Shown here: positions 26,726-36,314 of the stretch, in pieces
Layout: each line of letters begins with the position of its first letter
How positions within the stretch are numbered: position 1 is the first letter of the stretch
The notes under the pieces: model-generated
The model's input: the letters and a program-made list of their open reading frames with translations, nothing else
Told to the model about the DNA's origin: nothing
The model's database searches: none
Assembly: GCF_003818135.1 (NCBI RefSeq)
Contig: NZ_RPOH01000058.1
Coordinates: 1-40,286 of the forward strand
Direction of reading: 5' to 3'
From: Buttiauxella warmboldiae
GTDB taxonomy: Bacteria; Pseudomonadota; Gammaproteobacteria; Enterobacterales; Enterobacteriaceae
Length of the DNA: 40,286 nt
Translations under genes and position numbers: made by a program

Positions 26726-27082
26726 TGGAATCTCCGCCGGTGCGTGCGCGGCTCGCAATTTTTTGTGCGCTGCTGGACGCCCGGCGTCAGTCATGCTAAG
26801 TTACTTTTACTGCATTTTGAACTTGTCTTATAGTTTGAATCTTTGTAATACCCAATGCTTCCAATGCACTTTCACTAAGACGCTGTTTTACAGTGAACAT
26901 ACGGTCGCATAATCGATTTCGGGCGTATCACCCATTCCGTCGTGTCGTTTCAGTTCTGCGTTTTTCCTGTGACCAGGCAGCGATAAGACATGTGGTGGTG
27001 GCCATTAAACAGGCATGGATTTCCTGCCATACCATTCACGATACATGTTCGAGATTTACCCCGAGTTTAAGAACCCACCATT
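26726..27082 (+). promoter_or_regulatory. rho leader and promoter region
   Basis: 357 bp between trxA and rho. A candidate promoter is TTGTCT (26823-26828) with TGTAAT (26844-26849), spacing 15. The 3' half, from about 26935, is close to the E. coli rho leader (TCGTGTCGTTTCAG, GTGACCAGGCAGCGA, GCCATACCATTCAC). It should carry the sites by which Rho attenuates its own mRNA. E. coli has a 33-codon rhoL here; I find no matching intact frame. An alternative frame (26893-27120) overlaps rho and does not resemble RhoL. Confidence 0.6.
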
Positions 27083-28342
27083 ATGAATCTTACCGAATTA
27101 AAGAATACGCCGGTTTCTGAGCTGATTACTCTCGGCGAAAATATGGGGCTGGAAAACCAAGCCCGTATGCGCAAGCAGGACATTATTTTCTCCATCCTGA
27201 AGCAACATGCGAAGAGTGGCGAAGATATCTTTGGTGACGGTGTACTGGAGATATTGCAGGACGGATTTGGTTTCCTCCGCTCTGCAGACAGCTCCTACCT
27301 CGCCGGTCCTGATGATATCTACGTTTCTCCCAGCCAAATCCGCCGTTTCAACCTCCGCACAGGGGATACCATCTCCGGTAAGATTCGCCCGCCGAAAGAA
27401 GGTGAACGTTACTTTGCGCTGCTGAAAGTTAACGAAGTCAACTATGACAAACCGGAAAACGCGCGTAGCAAAATCCTGTTCGAAAACTTAACCCCGCTGC
27501 ATGCTAACTCTCGTTTACGCATGGAACGTGGTAACGGCTCTACCGAAGACTTAACGGCGCGCGTGCTGGATTTGGCTTCGCCAATCGGTCGCGGCCAGCG
27601 TGGCCTGATTGTGGCTCCGCCAAAAGCCGGTAAAACCATGCTGCTGCAAAACATTGCAACCAGCATTGCATATAACCACCCAGACTGCGTGCTGATGGTT
27701 CTGCTGATTGACGAACGTCCGGAAGAAGTGACCGAGATGCAGCGTCTGGTGAAAGGTGAAGTGATTGCTTCAACCTTTGATGAGCCCGCATCCCGTCACG
27801 TTCAGGTTGCCGAAATGGTTATCGAGAAAGCGAAGCGTCTGGTTGAGCATAAGAAGGACGTGATCATTCTTCTTGACTCCATCACTCGTCTGGCGCGTGC
27901 TTACAACACCGTGGTACCGGCATCCGGTAAAGTGTTAACCGGTGGTGTGGATGCTAACGCCCTGCATCGTCCAAAACGCTTCTTCGGTGCGGCACGTAAC
28001 GTGGAAGAGGGCGGTAGCCTGACAATCATCGCCACGGCGCTGGTTGATACCGGTTCTAAAATGGATGAAGTTATCTACGAAGAATTTAAAGGCACCGGCA
28101 ACATGGAGCTGCATCTGGCGCGTAAAATCGCTGAGAAGCGCGTGTTCCCTGCTATCGACTACAATCGTTCCGGTACGCGTAAAGAAGAGTTGCTTACCAC
28201 TCAGGAAGAGCTACAGAAAATGTGGATCCTGCGTAAAATCATCCACCCAATGGGTGAGATCGATGCCATGGAATTCCTCATCAACAAGCTGGCGATGACG
28301 AAAACCAACGAAGACTTCTTCGATATGATGAAGCGCTCGTAA
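27083..28342 (+). CDS. rho: Transcription termination factor Rho
   Basis: A 419-residue hexameric RNA-dependent ATPase, the same length as E. coli Rho. The N-terminal helix bundle is followed by the cold-shock-like primary RNA-binding domain with GFGFLRS (61-67), Walker A APPKAGKT (178-185), Walker B ([16 protein letters not shown]), the Q-loop ([22 protein letters not shown]) and R-loop ([20 protein letters not shown]). It terminates many untranslated transcripts. It starts from ATG after a conserved leader (26935-27082). Confidence 0.98.
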   Translation: MNLTELKNTPVSELITLGENMGLENQARMRKQDIIFSILKQHAKSGEDIFGDGVLEILQDGFGFLRSADSSYLAGPDDIYVSPSQIRRFNLRTGDTISGKIRPPKEGERYFALLKVNEVNYDKPENARSKILFENLTPLHANSRLRMERGNGSTEDLTARVLDLASPIGRGQRGLIVAPPKAGKTMLLQNIATSIAYNHPDCVLMVLLIDERPEEVTEMQRLVKGEVIASTFDEPASRHVQVAEMVIEKAKRLVEHKKDVIILLDSITRLARAYNTVVPASGKVLTGGVDANALHRPKRFFGAARNVEEGGSLTIIATALVDTGSKMDEVIYEEFKGTGNMELHLARKIAEKRVFPAIDYNRSGTRKEELLTTQEELQKMWILRKIIHPMGEIDAMEFLINKLAMTKTNEDFFDMMKRS

Positions 28343-28359
28343 GCAACAAAAACTCGGGG

Positions 28360-28386
28360 AACGCCACGCTTAGACGTGGCGTTTTT
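28360..28386 (+). terminator. rho terminator
   Basis: AACGCCACG / CGTGGCGTT, a 9-bp stem with a 6-base loop, runs into TTTC and TTT. It lies 17 bases after the rho stop and separates rho from the ECA operon. Confidence 0.9.
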
Positions 28387-28457
28387 CTTTACTGGTATAT
28401 ACGATATAGCATTAACGATCACGGTTAAGCACCAACTGTGGCAAGGAATGCCATAAT

Positions 28458-28495
28458 GTTATTCAAACTATGCAGGATGACATGGTTCGAATAAC
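28458..28495. repeat. Imperfect palindrome upstream of wecA
   Basis: GTTATTC at 28458-28464 pairs with GAATAAC at 28489-28495; one mismatch and three further pairs (AAC/GTT) extend it around a 16-base centre. It lies about 100 bp before the wecA start in the region that should hold the ECA operon promoter. Confidence 0.5.
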
Positions 28496-28592
28496 AATCA
28501 GCTTGTTCAGGGATTAGATGTATATAACCATTGGACGGGGTAGACTGCGAAAAAGTTTTCCTTGATCTTATATTTTGCAGAGAGCTTGCACT

Positions 28593-29684
28593 GTGAATTT
28601 AATCTCCGCTGGAACTGACCTGGTTTGTATTTTTTTATTCACCACCATTTTTCTTTTTTTTGCGCGCAAGGCAGCGAAAAGAATCGGCCTGGTAGATAAA
28701 CCCAACTTCCGCAAACGCCACCAGGGACTCATTCCGCTGGTCGGCGGCATCTCTGTTTATGCCGGGATCTGCTTTACCTTCCTGATTGCTAATTATTATA
28801 TCCCACATGCATGGCTTTATTTGGCCTGTGCCGGAGTGCTGGTATTCGTCGGAGCGCTGGATGACCGATTTGATATCAGTGTAAAAATCAGAGCGTTGAT
28901 TCAGGCGCTGATTGGCATTGTGATGATGGTTGTCGGAAAATTATACCTGCTCAGCCTTGGGTATATTTTTGGCTCCTGGGAAATGGTGCTTGGGCCCTTC
29001 GGTTATTTTTTAACCTTATTTGCCGTCTGGGCCGCAATAAATGCTTTCAATATGGTCGATGGTATTGATGGCCTGTTAGGCGGCCTTTCCTGTGTCTCCT
29101 TTGCGGCGATGGGGATCATCCTTTATTTCGATGGGCAACTGAGCCTGGCGATGTGGTGTTTTGCCATGATTGCCGCCATTCTGCCTTATATTCTTTTAAA
29201 TCTCGGGGTGCTGGGCCGTCGCTATAAAGTATTTATGGGCGATGCAGGCAGCACGCTGATTGGTTTTACCGTCATCTGGATCCTGCTGGAAACAACGCAG
29301 GGCCAGACTCACCCTATTAGCCCTGTCACCGCATTATGGATTATCGCCATTCCGCTGATGGATATGATTGCCATCATGTACCGTCGGTTGCGTAAAGGTA
29401 TGAGTCCATTTTCACCAGACCGTCAGCATATTCATCATTTGATCATGCGCGCCGGGTTTACTTCTCGTCAGGCTTTTGTGCTCATCACTCTGGCAGCCGC
29501 ATTGCTTGCGTCCATCGGTGTGGCGGCGGAATACATACATTCCATTCCTGAATGGGTCATGTTGGCATTATTCTTGCTTGCATTTGTCCTCTATGATTAC
29601 TGCATCAAACGCGCCTGGAAAGTGGCTCGTTTTATAAGACGTCATAAACGTCGGCAGCGCAGGAATACCGGCAACATTTCTTAA
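28593..29684 (+). CDS. wecA: UDP-GlcNAc:undecaprenyl-phosphate GlcNAc-1-phosphate transferase
   Basis: A 363-residue polytopic membrane enzyme (E. coli WecA 367) that makes undecaprenyl-PP-GlcNAc, the first lipid-linked step of ECA and of many O antigens. Family motifs: GALDDRFDISVK (Mg-binding aspartates), NAFNMVDGIDGLLGG, FMGDAGSTL and the HIHHLIMRAG loop. I chose the GTG at 28593 (GAGAG 8 bases upstream), giving VNLISAGTDL in line with E. coli MNLLTVSTDL; an in-frame TTG lies six codons before. First gene of the ECA cluster. Confidence 0.97.
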   Translation: MNLISAGTDLVCIFLFTTIFLFFARKAAKRIGLVDKPNFRKRHQGLIPLVGGISVYAGICFTFLIANYYIPHAWLYLACAGVLVFVGALDDRFDISVKIRALIQALIGIVMMVVGKLYLLSLGYIFGSWEMVLGPFGYFLTLFAVWAAINAFNMVDGIDGLLGGLSCVSFAAMGIILYFDGQLSLAMWCFAMIAAILPYILLNLGVLGRRYKVFMGDAGSTLIGFTVIWILLETTQGQTHPISPVTALWIIAIPLMDMIAIMYRRLRKGMSPFSPDRQHIHHLIMRAGFTSRQAFVLITLAAALLASIGVAAEYIHSIPEWVMLALFLLAFVLYDYCIKRAWKVARFIRRHKRRQRRNTGNIS

Positions 29685-29707
29685 TTCTGAAGGTAATTGG
29701 GGAAGTG

Positions 29708-30757
29708 ATGAAACAAAACGTGCCAGGAACTCACCCGGAAAGGGTAGACAACGAGTTGGACATTCGGGGGTTATTCCGGACACTGTGGCAAGGCAAGCTG
29801 TGGATTATTGGTATCGCCGCCCTGTTTGCGGCGGTTGCTCTGGTCTACACCTTCTTTGCTAAGCAGGAGTGGAGTGCGAACGCGATTACCGATCGCCCTA
29901 CGGTAAACATGTTGGGTGGGTATTATTCGCAGCAGCAATTCCTGCGTAACCTCGATCTCAGAGCTAGCATGTTGCCGGTCGATCAACCCTCGGTGATGGA
30001 TGAAGCTTATAAAGAATTCATCATGCAACTGTCCGCATACGATACCCGGCGTGATTTCTGGCTGCAGACGGACTACTACAAGCAGCGTCAGGTTGGCAAC
30101 AGCAAGGTTGATGCCGCGCTGCTGGACGAACTGGTTAATAATATTCAGTTCACCGCGGGTGATGTCACTCGTAACACCAGCGATAGCGTGAAATTAATTG
30201 CAGAAACAGCGGCGGATGCGAACAACCTGTTGCGTCAGTATGTCGCTTTTGCCAGCCAGCGTGCGGCAAGCCATCTTAACGAAGAGCTGACGGGAGCCTG
30301 GTCGGCGCGAACCATTCAGATGAAAGCGCAGGTTAAACGCCAGGAGGCCGTCGCACAGGCCATATTCGACCGTAAAGTACACAGTGTGCAACAAGCGCTA
30401 AGAATTGCGCAGCAGCAAAATATTGCTAAAAGCGAAACAGAAGTTCCTGCCGCAGAGCTGCCTGATTCTGAAATGTTTATGTTAGGGCGCCCGATGCTGC
30501 AGGCACGCCTTGAAAGCCTGCAAGCCGTAGGGCCAAGCTTTGACATCGACTACGACCAGAACCGGGCCATGCTGTCGACGCTGAACGTTGGGCCAACGCT
30601 TGACGCTCGCTTCCAGACCTACCGCTATTTACGTACCCCTGAAGAACCTGTGAAGCGCGATAGCCCGCGCCGGGTATTCTTGCTGATTATGTGGGGTATG
30701 GTTGGGGCCCTGATTGGTGCGGGTGTGGCATTAGCCCGCCGGCCAAAATTTTTGTAA
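29708..30757 (+). CDS. wzzE: ECA polysaccharide chain-length modulator WzzE
   Basis: A 349-residue PCP-1 family protein (E. coli WzzE 348) that sets the number of ECA repeats, including the cyclic form. An N-terminal Wzz motif and membrane segment (about 29-49), a long periplasmic helical region, then a C-terminal membrane segment (about 322-342) preceded by the PxxPxxP-like EEPVKRDSPRR. The start is ATG at 29708, with GGGGAAG upstream; an adjacent GTG at 29705 is in frame. It follows wecA by 23 bases. Confidence 0.96.
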   Translation: MKQNVPGTHPERVDNELDIRGLFRTLWQGKLWIIGIAALFAAVALVYTFFAKQEWSANAITDRPTVNMLGGYYSQQQFLRNLDLRASMLPVDQPSVMDEAYKEFIMQLSAYDTRRDFWLQTDYYKQRQVGNSKVDAALLDELVNNIQFTAGDVTRNTSDSVKLIAETAADANNLLRQYVAFASQRAASHLNEELTGAWSARTIQMKAQVKRQEAVAQAIFDRKVHSVQQALRIAQQQNIAKSETEVPAAELPDSEMFMLGRPMLQARLESLQAVGPSFDIDYDQNRAMLSTLNVGPTLDARFQTYRYLRTPEEPVKRDSPRRVFLLIMWGMVGALIGAGVALARRPKFL

Positions 30758-30769
30758 CGCCCTTGCCCC

Positions 30770-30803
30770 GGCGAAGGCTTGATGGACGGCCTTCGCCCTT
30801 TTT
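30770..30803 (+). terminator. Terminator-like hairpin between wzzE and wecB
   Basis: GGCGAAGGC / GCCTTCGCC, a perfect 9-bp stem with a 10-base loop, is followed by C and five T, inside the operon 63 bp gap. It has all the traits of an intrinsic terminator, but the following genes would be cut off if it were fully efficient. It most likely reduces or conditions expression of wecB onward. Confidence 0.65.
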
Positions 30804-30820
30804 AATAAAAGAGAACTGCT

Positions 30821-31954
30821 GTGAAAGTGTTAACTGTTTTTGGCACGCGCCCGGAAGCGATTAAAATGGCTCCCCTGGTCGATGCGTTGGCAAAAGACGC
30901 GTTTTTTGACGCGAAAGTCTGCGTGACAGCACAGCATCGCGAGATGTTGGACCAGGTGCTGAGCTTGTTTTCTATCGAGCCGGATTATGATTTAAACATC
31001 ATGAAGCCGGGACAAGGGCTGACAGAAATTACCTGCCGCATTCTCGAAGGTCTTAAACCGATACTTGAGTCTTTTAAGCCCGATGTCGTGCTGGTACATG
31101 GCGATACCACCACGACGGTTGCCACGAGCCTGGCTGCTTTTTATCAACGCATTCCTGTTGGTCATATTGAAGCGGGTTTGCGTACCGGCGATCTGTATTC
31201 CCCATGGCCGGAAGAAGCTAACAGAACCCTTACCGGGCATCTGGCGATGTACCACTTCGCCCCAACCGAAAACTCCCGGCAAAACCTGCTGCGCGAAAAC
31301 ATCAGCGCCGGGAAAATCTTCGTCACCGGCAACACGGTTATCGATGCGCTGATTTCCGTTCGTGACCGCGTATTGGCTGATGACAACTTACGCCGCTCGC
31401 TGGCCCAGTGCCATCCCTTCCTGGACAGCAGTAAGAAACTGATTCTGGTTACCGGCCACCGCCGCGAAAGCTTTGGTGATGGCTTTGAGCGCATCTGCCA
31501 CGCCCTGGCGCAAATCGCCAAAGAAAATAGCGATGTGCAGATTGTCTATCCGGTGCATCTGAACCCGAATGTCAGTGAGCCGGTGACCCGCATTCTTGGC
31601 GACGTCAGCAATGTGGTTTTGATAGACCCGCAGGAATATCTGCCGTTTGTCTATTTGATGAACCATGCGTACCTGATCCTGACCGATTCGGGGGGAATTC
31701 AGGAAGAGGCTCCCTCACTGGGTAAACCGGTGCTGGTGATGCGTGATACCACTGAACGCCCTGAAGCGGTGGATGCCGGCACCGTTCGTCTGGTGGGGAC
31801 AGATACGCAAGAAATTGTCCGTCAGGTGACACGTTTATTGAATGATGAACACGAATATCAAGTTATGAGCCGTGCGCATAACCCGTATGGGAATGGCAAC
31901 GCTTGTGAGCAAATTTTGGCTGCATTAAAGAAAAATCAGGTGACGCAACAATGA
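30821..31954 (+). CDS. wecB: UDP-N-acetylglucosamine 2-epimerase (non-hydrolysing)
   Basis: A 377-residue cytoplasmic epimerase (E. coli WecB 376) making UDP-ManNAc from UDP-GlcNAc for ECA. The N-terminal signature [14 protein letters not shown] and the residues known for E. coli WecB are all in place: Asp95 (VHGDTT), Glu117 (HIEAGLRTG), Glu131 (WPEEANR) and His213 (TGHRRESFG). The start is GTG, with GAGA about 8 bases upstream. Its end overlaps the wecC start by 4 bases (ATGA), so the two successive enzymes are translationally coupled. Confidence 0.97.
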   Translation: MKVLTVFGTRPEAIKMAPLVDALAKDAFFDAKVCVTAQHREMLDQVLSLFSIEPDYDLNIMKPGQGLTEITCRILEGLKPILESFKPDVVLVHGDTTTTVATSLAAFYQRIPVGHIEAGLRTGDLYSPWPEEANRTLTGHLAMYHFAPTENSRQNLLRENISAGKIFVTGNTVIDALISVRDRVLADDNLRRSLAQCHPFLDSSKKLILVTGHRRESFGDGFERICHALAQIAKENSDVQIVYPVHLNPNVSEPVTRILGDVSNVVLIDPQEYLPFVYLMNHAYLILTDSGGIQEEAPSLGKPVLVMRDTTERPEAVDAGTVRLVGTDTQEIVRQVTRLLNDEHEYQVMSRAHNPYGNGNACEQILAALKKNQVTQQ

Positions 31955-33213
31955 GTTTTGCAACCATCTCCGTTATTGGTCTTGGCTATATCGGGTTACC
32001 CACTGCGGCAGCGTTTGCTTCTAAACAGCAACATGTTGTCGGCGTTGATATCAATCAACATGCGGTAGATACCATTAATCGTGGCGCTATCCATATTGTG
32101 GAGCCCGATCTGGATCAGGTGGTTAAAACGGCCGTGGAAGGTGGCTTCTTGCGCGCCAGTACCCAGCCGGTTGCCGCAGAGGCATTTTTGATAGCGGTGC
32201 CGACGCCGTTTAAAGGCGATCATGAACCGGACATGGTTTATGTTAAGGCCGCGGCAGAGTCCATTGCGCCAGTTCTGAAGAAGGGGGCGCTGGTGATTCT
32301 GGAGTCAACCTCGCCGGTTGGCGCCACCGAGCAAATGGCGGGCTGGCTGGCGGAGCTGCGCCCCGATCTGACCTTCCCGCAGCAGGCGGGCGAAGCGGCA
32401 GAGATTAATATCGCCTACTGCCCGGAGCGCGTGTTGCCAGGCCAGGTGATGGTTGAACTTATCAAAAACGATCGGGTTATTGGCGGTATGACGCCGGTTT
32501 GCTCCGCTCGTGCCAGCGAACTTTACAATATTTTCCTTGAAGGTGAGTGCGTGGTGACCAACTCCCGCACCGCGGAAATGTGCAAACTGACCGAGAACAG
32601 CTTCCGCGATGTGAATATCGCCTTCGCCAACGAGCTTTCGCTGATTTGTGCCGACCAAGGGATCAACGTCTGGGAATTGATTCGCCTGGCGAATCGACAT
32701 CCGCGCGTCAATATTTTGCAGCCAGGCCCTGGGGTCGGCGGCCATTGTATTGCGGTCGATCCATGGTTTATCGTGGCGCAGAACCCGCAGCAGGCACAGC
32801 TGATTCGTACCGCGCGTGAAGTTAACGACAGTAAGCCACACTGGGTCATCAACCAGGTGAAAGCGGCGGTTGCTGACTGCCTGGCAGAAACCGGCAAGCG
32901 TGCCAGTGAAATTACCATTGCCTGCTTCGGCCTGGCATTTAAGCCTAATATTGATGACCTGCGTGAAAGCCCGGCGATGGAAATTGCTGAACTGCTCAGC
33001 GGCTGGCACAGCGGTACTACGCTTGCCGTTGAGCCAAATATCCATCAGTTACCAAAACAACTGATCGGACATTGTGAGTTAGCCACAACAGCCGAAGCTC
33101 TTGAGCAAGCCGATGTGCTGGTGATGCTGGTTGATCATCAGCCGTTCAAAGCCATTGCCGGGGCGCAGGTGCAGCAGCGCTGGATTGTAGATACCAAAGG
33201 GGTCTGGCGCTAA
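31951..33213 (+). CDS. wecC: UDP-N-acetyl-D-mannosamine dehydrogenase
   Basis: A 420-residue NAD-dependent UDP-sugar dehydrogenase (E. coli 420) oxidising UDP-ManNAc to UDP-ManNAcA, the second ECA sugar. Rossmann motif GLGYIG (10-15); catalytic Cys266 in [15 protein letters not shown]; conserved [15 protein letters not shown] near the C-terminus. Overlaps wecB. In E. coli rffG and rffH follow; here the next gene, wecD, begins 24 bases on, after an 8-bp hairpin at 33203-33224. Confidence 0.97.
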   Translation: MSFATISVIGLGYIGLPTAAAFASKQQHVVGVDINQHAVDTINRGAIHIVEPDLDQVVKTAVEGGFLRASTQPVAAEAFLIAVPTPFKGDHEPDMVYVKAAAESIAPVLKKGALVILESTSPVGATEQMAGWLAELRPDLTFPQQAGEAAEINIAYCPERVLPGQVMVELIKNDRVIGGMTPVCSARASELYNIFLEGECVVTNSRTAEMCKLTENSFRDVNIAFANELSLICADQGINVWELIRLANRHPRVNILQPGPGVGGHCIAVDPWFIVAQNPQQAQLIRTAREVNDSKPHWVINQVKAAVADCLAETGKRASEITIACFGLAFKPNIDDLRESPAMEIAELLSGWHSGTTLAVEPNIHQLPKQLIGHCELATTAEALEQADVLVMLVDHQPFKAIAGAQVQQRWIVDTKGVWR

Positions 33214-33224
33214 GTTGCGCCAGA
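33203..33224 (+). repeat. Hairpin spanning the wecC stop codon
   Basis: TCTGGCGC / GCGCCAGA, a perfect 8-bp stem with loop TAAGTT that includes the wecC stop codon, and no T tract after it. It sits exactly at the junction where E. coli has rffG and rffH. It may be a processing or stabilising hairpin, or a scar of the junction. Confidence 0.6.
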
Positions 33225-33237
33225 GCGGGCGAAGCCG

Positions 33238-33927
33238 ATGACGACCTTCTCCATTCCCGTTCACGCGCGAATTGAATCTCTTAACTGGGAAAATCAATTC
33301 TTTGCGACCAACAGCGGGATCCTTCGTTTTGAAGAAGGCGCGCCGCTGCTGACTATGCCGTGTCTCGATGCTTTTTCCCGCGTGCAGGCGAAAATACCCG
33401 CTCAGCACACCGTTTTGCTTGATGGCTTACAGCAGCTCGGTTTTAAGCTGGTGGAAGGGGAAGTCGATCTTGCACTACAGCCTGGCAGACAACATTCCGC
33501 GCCTGCTGTTGAGTTAGCCACCCGCGCTGATATTCCTGTTTTACGCGCGTTAGCGGCTAAAATGTTCACACAGAGCCGGTTTCGTGCGCCCTGGTATCAG
33601 CCTCACGATAGCGGACGTTTTTACGCCCAATGGGTTGAAAACGCCGTGTTGGGCACTTTTGACCATCAATGTCTGTTGTTGAAGCACGGTGAGGCGATTC
33701 AGGGCTTTGTTAGCATGCGCCAGCTTAATGAGAGCGAGGCGCGTATTGGTTTGTTGGCGGGGCGAGGCGTGGGTGGTCAGTTAATGGATGCCGCACGATT
33801 CTGGTGCCAGCAACGCTCGGTCACCACGCTACGCGTAGCAACGCAATCCAGTAATACCGCAGCTTTGCGACGTTATATTCAAAGCGGTGCCAATATTGAA
33901 AGCACCGCCTTCTGGTTATACAGGTGA
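33238..33927 (+). CDS. wecD: dTDP-fucosamine acetyltransferase
   Basis: A 229-residue GNAT acetyltransferase (E. coli WecD/RffC 224) acetylating dTDP-4-amino-fucose to dTDP-Fuc4NAc. The C-terminal GNAT part carries the acetyl-CoA loop ([14 protein letters not shown]) and the family ending [21 protein letters not shown]. No strong Shine-Dalgarno is visible before the ATG at 33238 (GGGCGAAG is the best), so translation may depend on wecC read-through. It ends 4 bases before wecE. It was preceded by rffH in E. coli. Confidence 0.94.
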   Translation: MTTFSIPVHARIESLNWENQFFATNSGILRFEEGAPLLTMPCLDAFSRVQAKIPAQHTVLLDGLQQLGFKLVEGEVDLALQPGRQHSAPAVELATRADIPVLRALAAKMFTQSRFRAPWYQPHDSGRFYAQWVENAVLGTFDHQCLLLKHGEAIQGFVSMRQLNESEARIGLLAGRGVGGQLMDAARFWCQQRSVTTLRVATQSSNTAALRRYIQSGANIESTAFWLYR

Positions 33928-33931
33928 AAAT

Positions 33932-35062
33932 ATGATCCCCTTTAATGCTCCTCCAGTAGTAGGTACGGAAATCGAATACATGCAGGCTGCAATGGGTAGC
34001 GGCAAGCTCTGCGGCGACGGCGGTTTTACGCGTCGTTGCCAGCAGTGGATGGAGTATCGCTTCGGCAGCAAGAAAGTACTGCTCACCCCTTCCTGTACCG
34101 CATCGCTGGAAATGGCGGCGTTACTGTTGAATATTGAACCCGGCGATGAAGTGATTATGCCGAGTTATACCTTTGTTTCTACTGCCAACGCTTTTGTGTT
34201 GCGTGGTGCAAAAATCGTCTTTGTCGATGTGCGCCCGGACACCATGAACATTGACGAAAAGCTGATTGAAGCGGCCATTACCGAGAAAACTCGCGTGATT
34301 GTGCCTGTCCATTACGCAGGCGTGGCCTGTGAAATGGACGCCATTATGGCGATTGCCAACAAGCATAATTTGTTTGTGGTGGAGGATGCCGCGCAGGGCG
34401 TGATGTCGACCTACAAAGGCCGCGCGCTGGGTTCGATTGGCCATATCGGTTGCTTCAGCTTCCATGAAACTAAAAACTATACCGCGGGTGGTGAAGGTGG
34501 TGCGACGCTGATCAACGACCCGTCGCTGATTGAGCGTGCGGAGATCATTCGTGAGAAAGGGACTAATCGCAGCCAGTTCTTCCGTGGTCAGGTGGACAAA
34601 TATACCTGGCGCGATATCGGTTCCAGCTACCTGATGGCGGATCTGCAGGCGGCTTACCTTTGGGCGCAGCTGGAAGCCGCTGAGCAGATTAATCAACAGC
34701 GCCTGAAGCTGTGGCATGCCTACCACGATGCGCTGGCACCTTTGGCGCAAGCAGGGCGTATCGATCTGCCCGCCATTCCCAAAGATTGCGTGCAAAATGC
34801 GCACATGTTTTATATCAAACTGCGTGATATCGACGATCGCAGCGCGCTGATTGCGTATCTGAAAGAAGCCGAAATTCTGGCGGTGTTCCACTACATCCCA
34901 TTACATGATTGCCCGGCCGGTGAGAGATTTGGTTACTTCCACGGTGAAGACCGTTACACCACCCAGGAGAGTGAGCGCCTGCTGCGCCTGCCGCTGTTTT
35001 ATAACCTGTCTCCAGCGAACCAACGTACCGTCATTAATACGTTGCTAAGCTTCTTCTCCTGA
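33932..35062 (+). CDS. wecE: dTDP-4-amino-4,6-dideoxygalactose transaminase
   Basis: A 376-residue PLP aminotransferase of the DegT/DnrJ/EryC1 family (E. coli WecE 376) using glutamate to aminate dTDP-4-keto-6-deoxyglucose. PLP Lys181 lies in FHETKNYTAGGEGG. I chose the ATG at 33932 (MIPFNAPP as in E. coli) with AGGTGA, formed by the end of wecD, 4 bases upstream; the longer upstream frame is inside wecD. Its substrate must come from RmlA/RmlB-type enzymes, which are not in this cluster. Confidence 0.97.
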   Translation: MIPFNAPPVVGTEIEYMQAAMGSGKLCGDGGFTRRCQQWMEYRFGSKKVLLTPSCTASLEMAALLLNIEPGDEVIMPSYTFVSTANAFVLRGAKIVFVDVRPDTMNIDEKLIEAAITEKTRVIVPVHYAGVACEMDAIMAIANKHNLFVVEDAAQGVMSTYKGRALGSIGHIGCFSFHETKNYTAGGEGGATLINDPSLIERAEIIREKGTNRSQFFRGQVDKYTWRDIGSSYLMADLQAAYLWAQLEAAEQINQQRLKLWHAYHDALAPLAQAGRIDLPAIPKDCVQNAHMFYIKLRDIDDRSALIAYLKEAEILAVFHYIPLHDCPAGERFGYFHGEDRYTTQESERLLRLPLFYNLSPANQRTVINTLLSFFS

Positions 35063-35063
35063 T

Positions 35064-36314
35064 ATGTCGCTTGCGAAAGCCTCAGTGTGGACCGCCGGGT
35101 CCACTCTGGTAAAAATTGCTGCTGGCCTGCTGGTGGTGAAACTGCTGGCGGTCGCGTACGGGCCAGGCGGCGTTGGGCAGGCGGGAAACTTCCGCCAGAT
35201 GGTCACCGTGTTAGGCGTGCTTGCCGGCGCCGGGATCTTCAACGGCGTAACAAAATACGTCGCGCAGTATCACCATCAGCCAGAAGAGCTGCGCAAAGTG
35301 ATTGGCGTATCCTCAGCAATGGTGCTGGGCTTCTCAACGCTTTTGGCCATTATTTTTGTTGTGGCGGCAAAGCCGATTAGCCTTGGCCTGTTTGGGCATG
35401 CAGATTACCAGGGGCTGGTGCGTCTGGTTGCGTTAGTGCAGATGGGCATCGCCTGGGCGAACCTATCTCTGGCGATTATGAAAGGTTTTCGCGATGCGGC
35501 GGGTAATGCGCTGGCGCTGATTGGCGGCAGCCTGATTGGCGTTCTGGCTTATTACCTGTGTTACCGCCTTGGCGGTTATCAGGGCGCGTTGTTGGGGCTG
35601 GCGCTGGTGCCTGCTTTAGTCGTTATTCCGGCTGCGTTCATGCTGGTACGACGCGAGCACATTCCCCTGAGCTATCTGAAACCGCAGTGGGATAAAGTCT
35701 ACGCCAGCAGCCTTGGCAAGTTCACCATTATGGCGCTGATCACCGCCGTGACCTTGCCTGTGGCTTACGTGATGATGCGTAATCTGCTGGCGGCGCACTA
35801 CAGTTGGGATGATGTAGGCATCTGGCAGGGAGTCAGCAGCATTTCGGATGCCTATCTGCAGTTTATTACCGCTTCGTTTAGCGTGTATCTGCTGCCCACG
35901 CTTTCCCGCCTCACCAGTAAACATGACATCAGCCGCGAGATCCTCCGCGCGCTGAAATTTGTCCTGCCCGCAGTGGCGCTGGCAAGTTTCACCGTCTGGC
36001 TATTGCGTGATTTCGCCATCTGGCTGCTTTTCTCAGATAAATTTGTTGCGATGCGCGACCTCTTTGCCTGGCAGCTGGTGGGCGACGTGCTGAAGGTTGG
36101 CTCGTACGTGTTTGGCTACCTGGTGATAGCGAAAGCCTCGCTTCGCTTCTATGTTTTAACTGAAATCAGCCAGTTTGCCCTGCTGACCGGCTTTTCGCAC
36201 TGGCTTATACCCGCGCACGGCGCCTTAGGGGCGGCGCAGGCTTATATGGCAACGTACATCATTTACTTCACGCTCTGTTGCAGCGTTTTTCTTATTTATC
36301 GTAGACGAGCATGA
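35064..36314 (+). CDS. wzxE: ECA lipid III flippase WzxE
   Basis: A 416-residue polytopic inner-membrane protein of the MOP/PST flippase superfamily (E. coli 416), with about 12 hydrophobic segments. It moves undecaprenyl-PP-linked ECA trisaccharide (lipid III) to the periplasmic face. Sequence runs such as [22 protein letters not shown] at the start match the E. coli protein. It starts one base after wecE and its end overlaps wecF by 4 bases (ATGA). Confidence 0.96.
   Translation: MSLAKASVWTAGSTLVKIAAGLLVVKLLAVAYGPGGVGQAGNFRQMVTVLGVLAGAGIFNGVTKYVAQYHHQPEELRKVIGVSSAMVLGFSTLLAIIFVVAAKPISLGLFGHADYQGLVRLVALVQMGIAWANLSLAIMKGFRDAAGNALALIGGSLIGVLAYYLCYRLGGYQGALLGLALVPALVVIPAAFMLVRREHIPLSYLKPQWDKVYASSLGKFTIMALITAVTLPVAYVMMRNLLAAHYSWDDVGIWQGVSSISDAYLQFITASFSVYLLPTLSRLTSKHDISREILRALKFVLPAVALASFTVWLLRDFAIWLLFSDKFVAMRDLFAWQLVGDVLKVGSYVFGYLVIAKASLRFYVLTEISQFALLTGFSHWLIPAHGALGAAQAYMATYIIYFTLCCSVFLIYRRRA

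Noticed and set aside
26893-27120. 75-codon frame in the rho leader as a possible rhoL
   Set aside because: It overlaps the rho start in another frame and does not resemble the E. coli RhoL peptide; it is open by chance over conserved RNA.
32305-33045. Long minus-strand frame of 246 codons under wecC
   Set aside because: It lies wholly antisense to a well-conserved gene and has no recognisable product; a shadow of codon bias in GC-rich coding DNA. The same applies to the other long antisense frames in ilv, wecE and ilvC.
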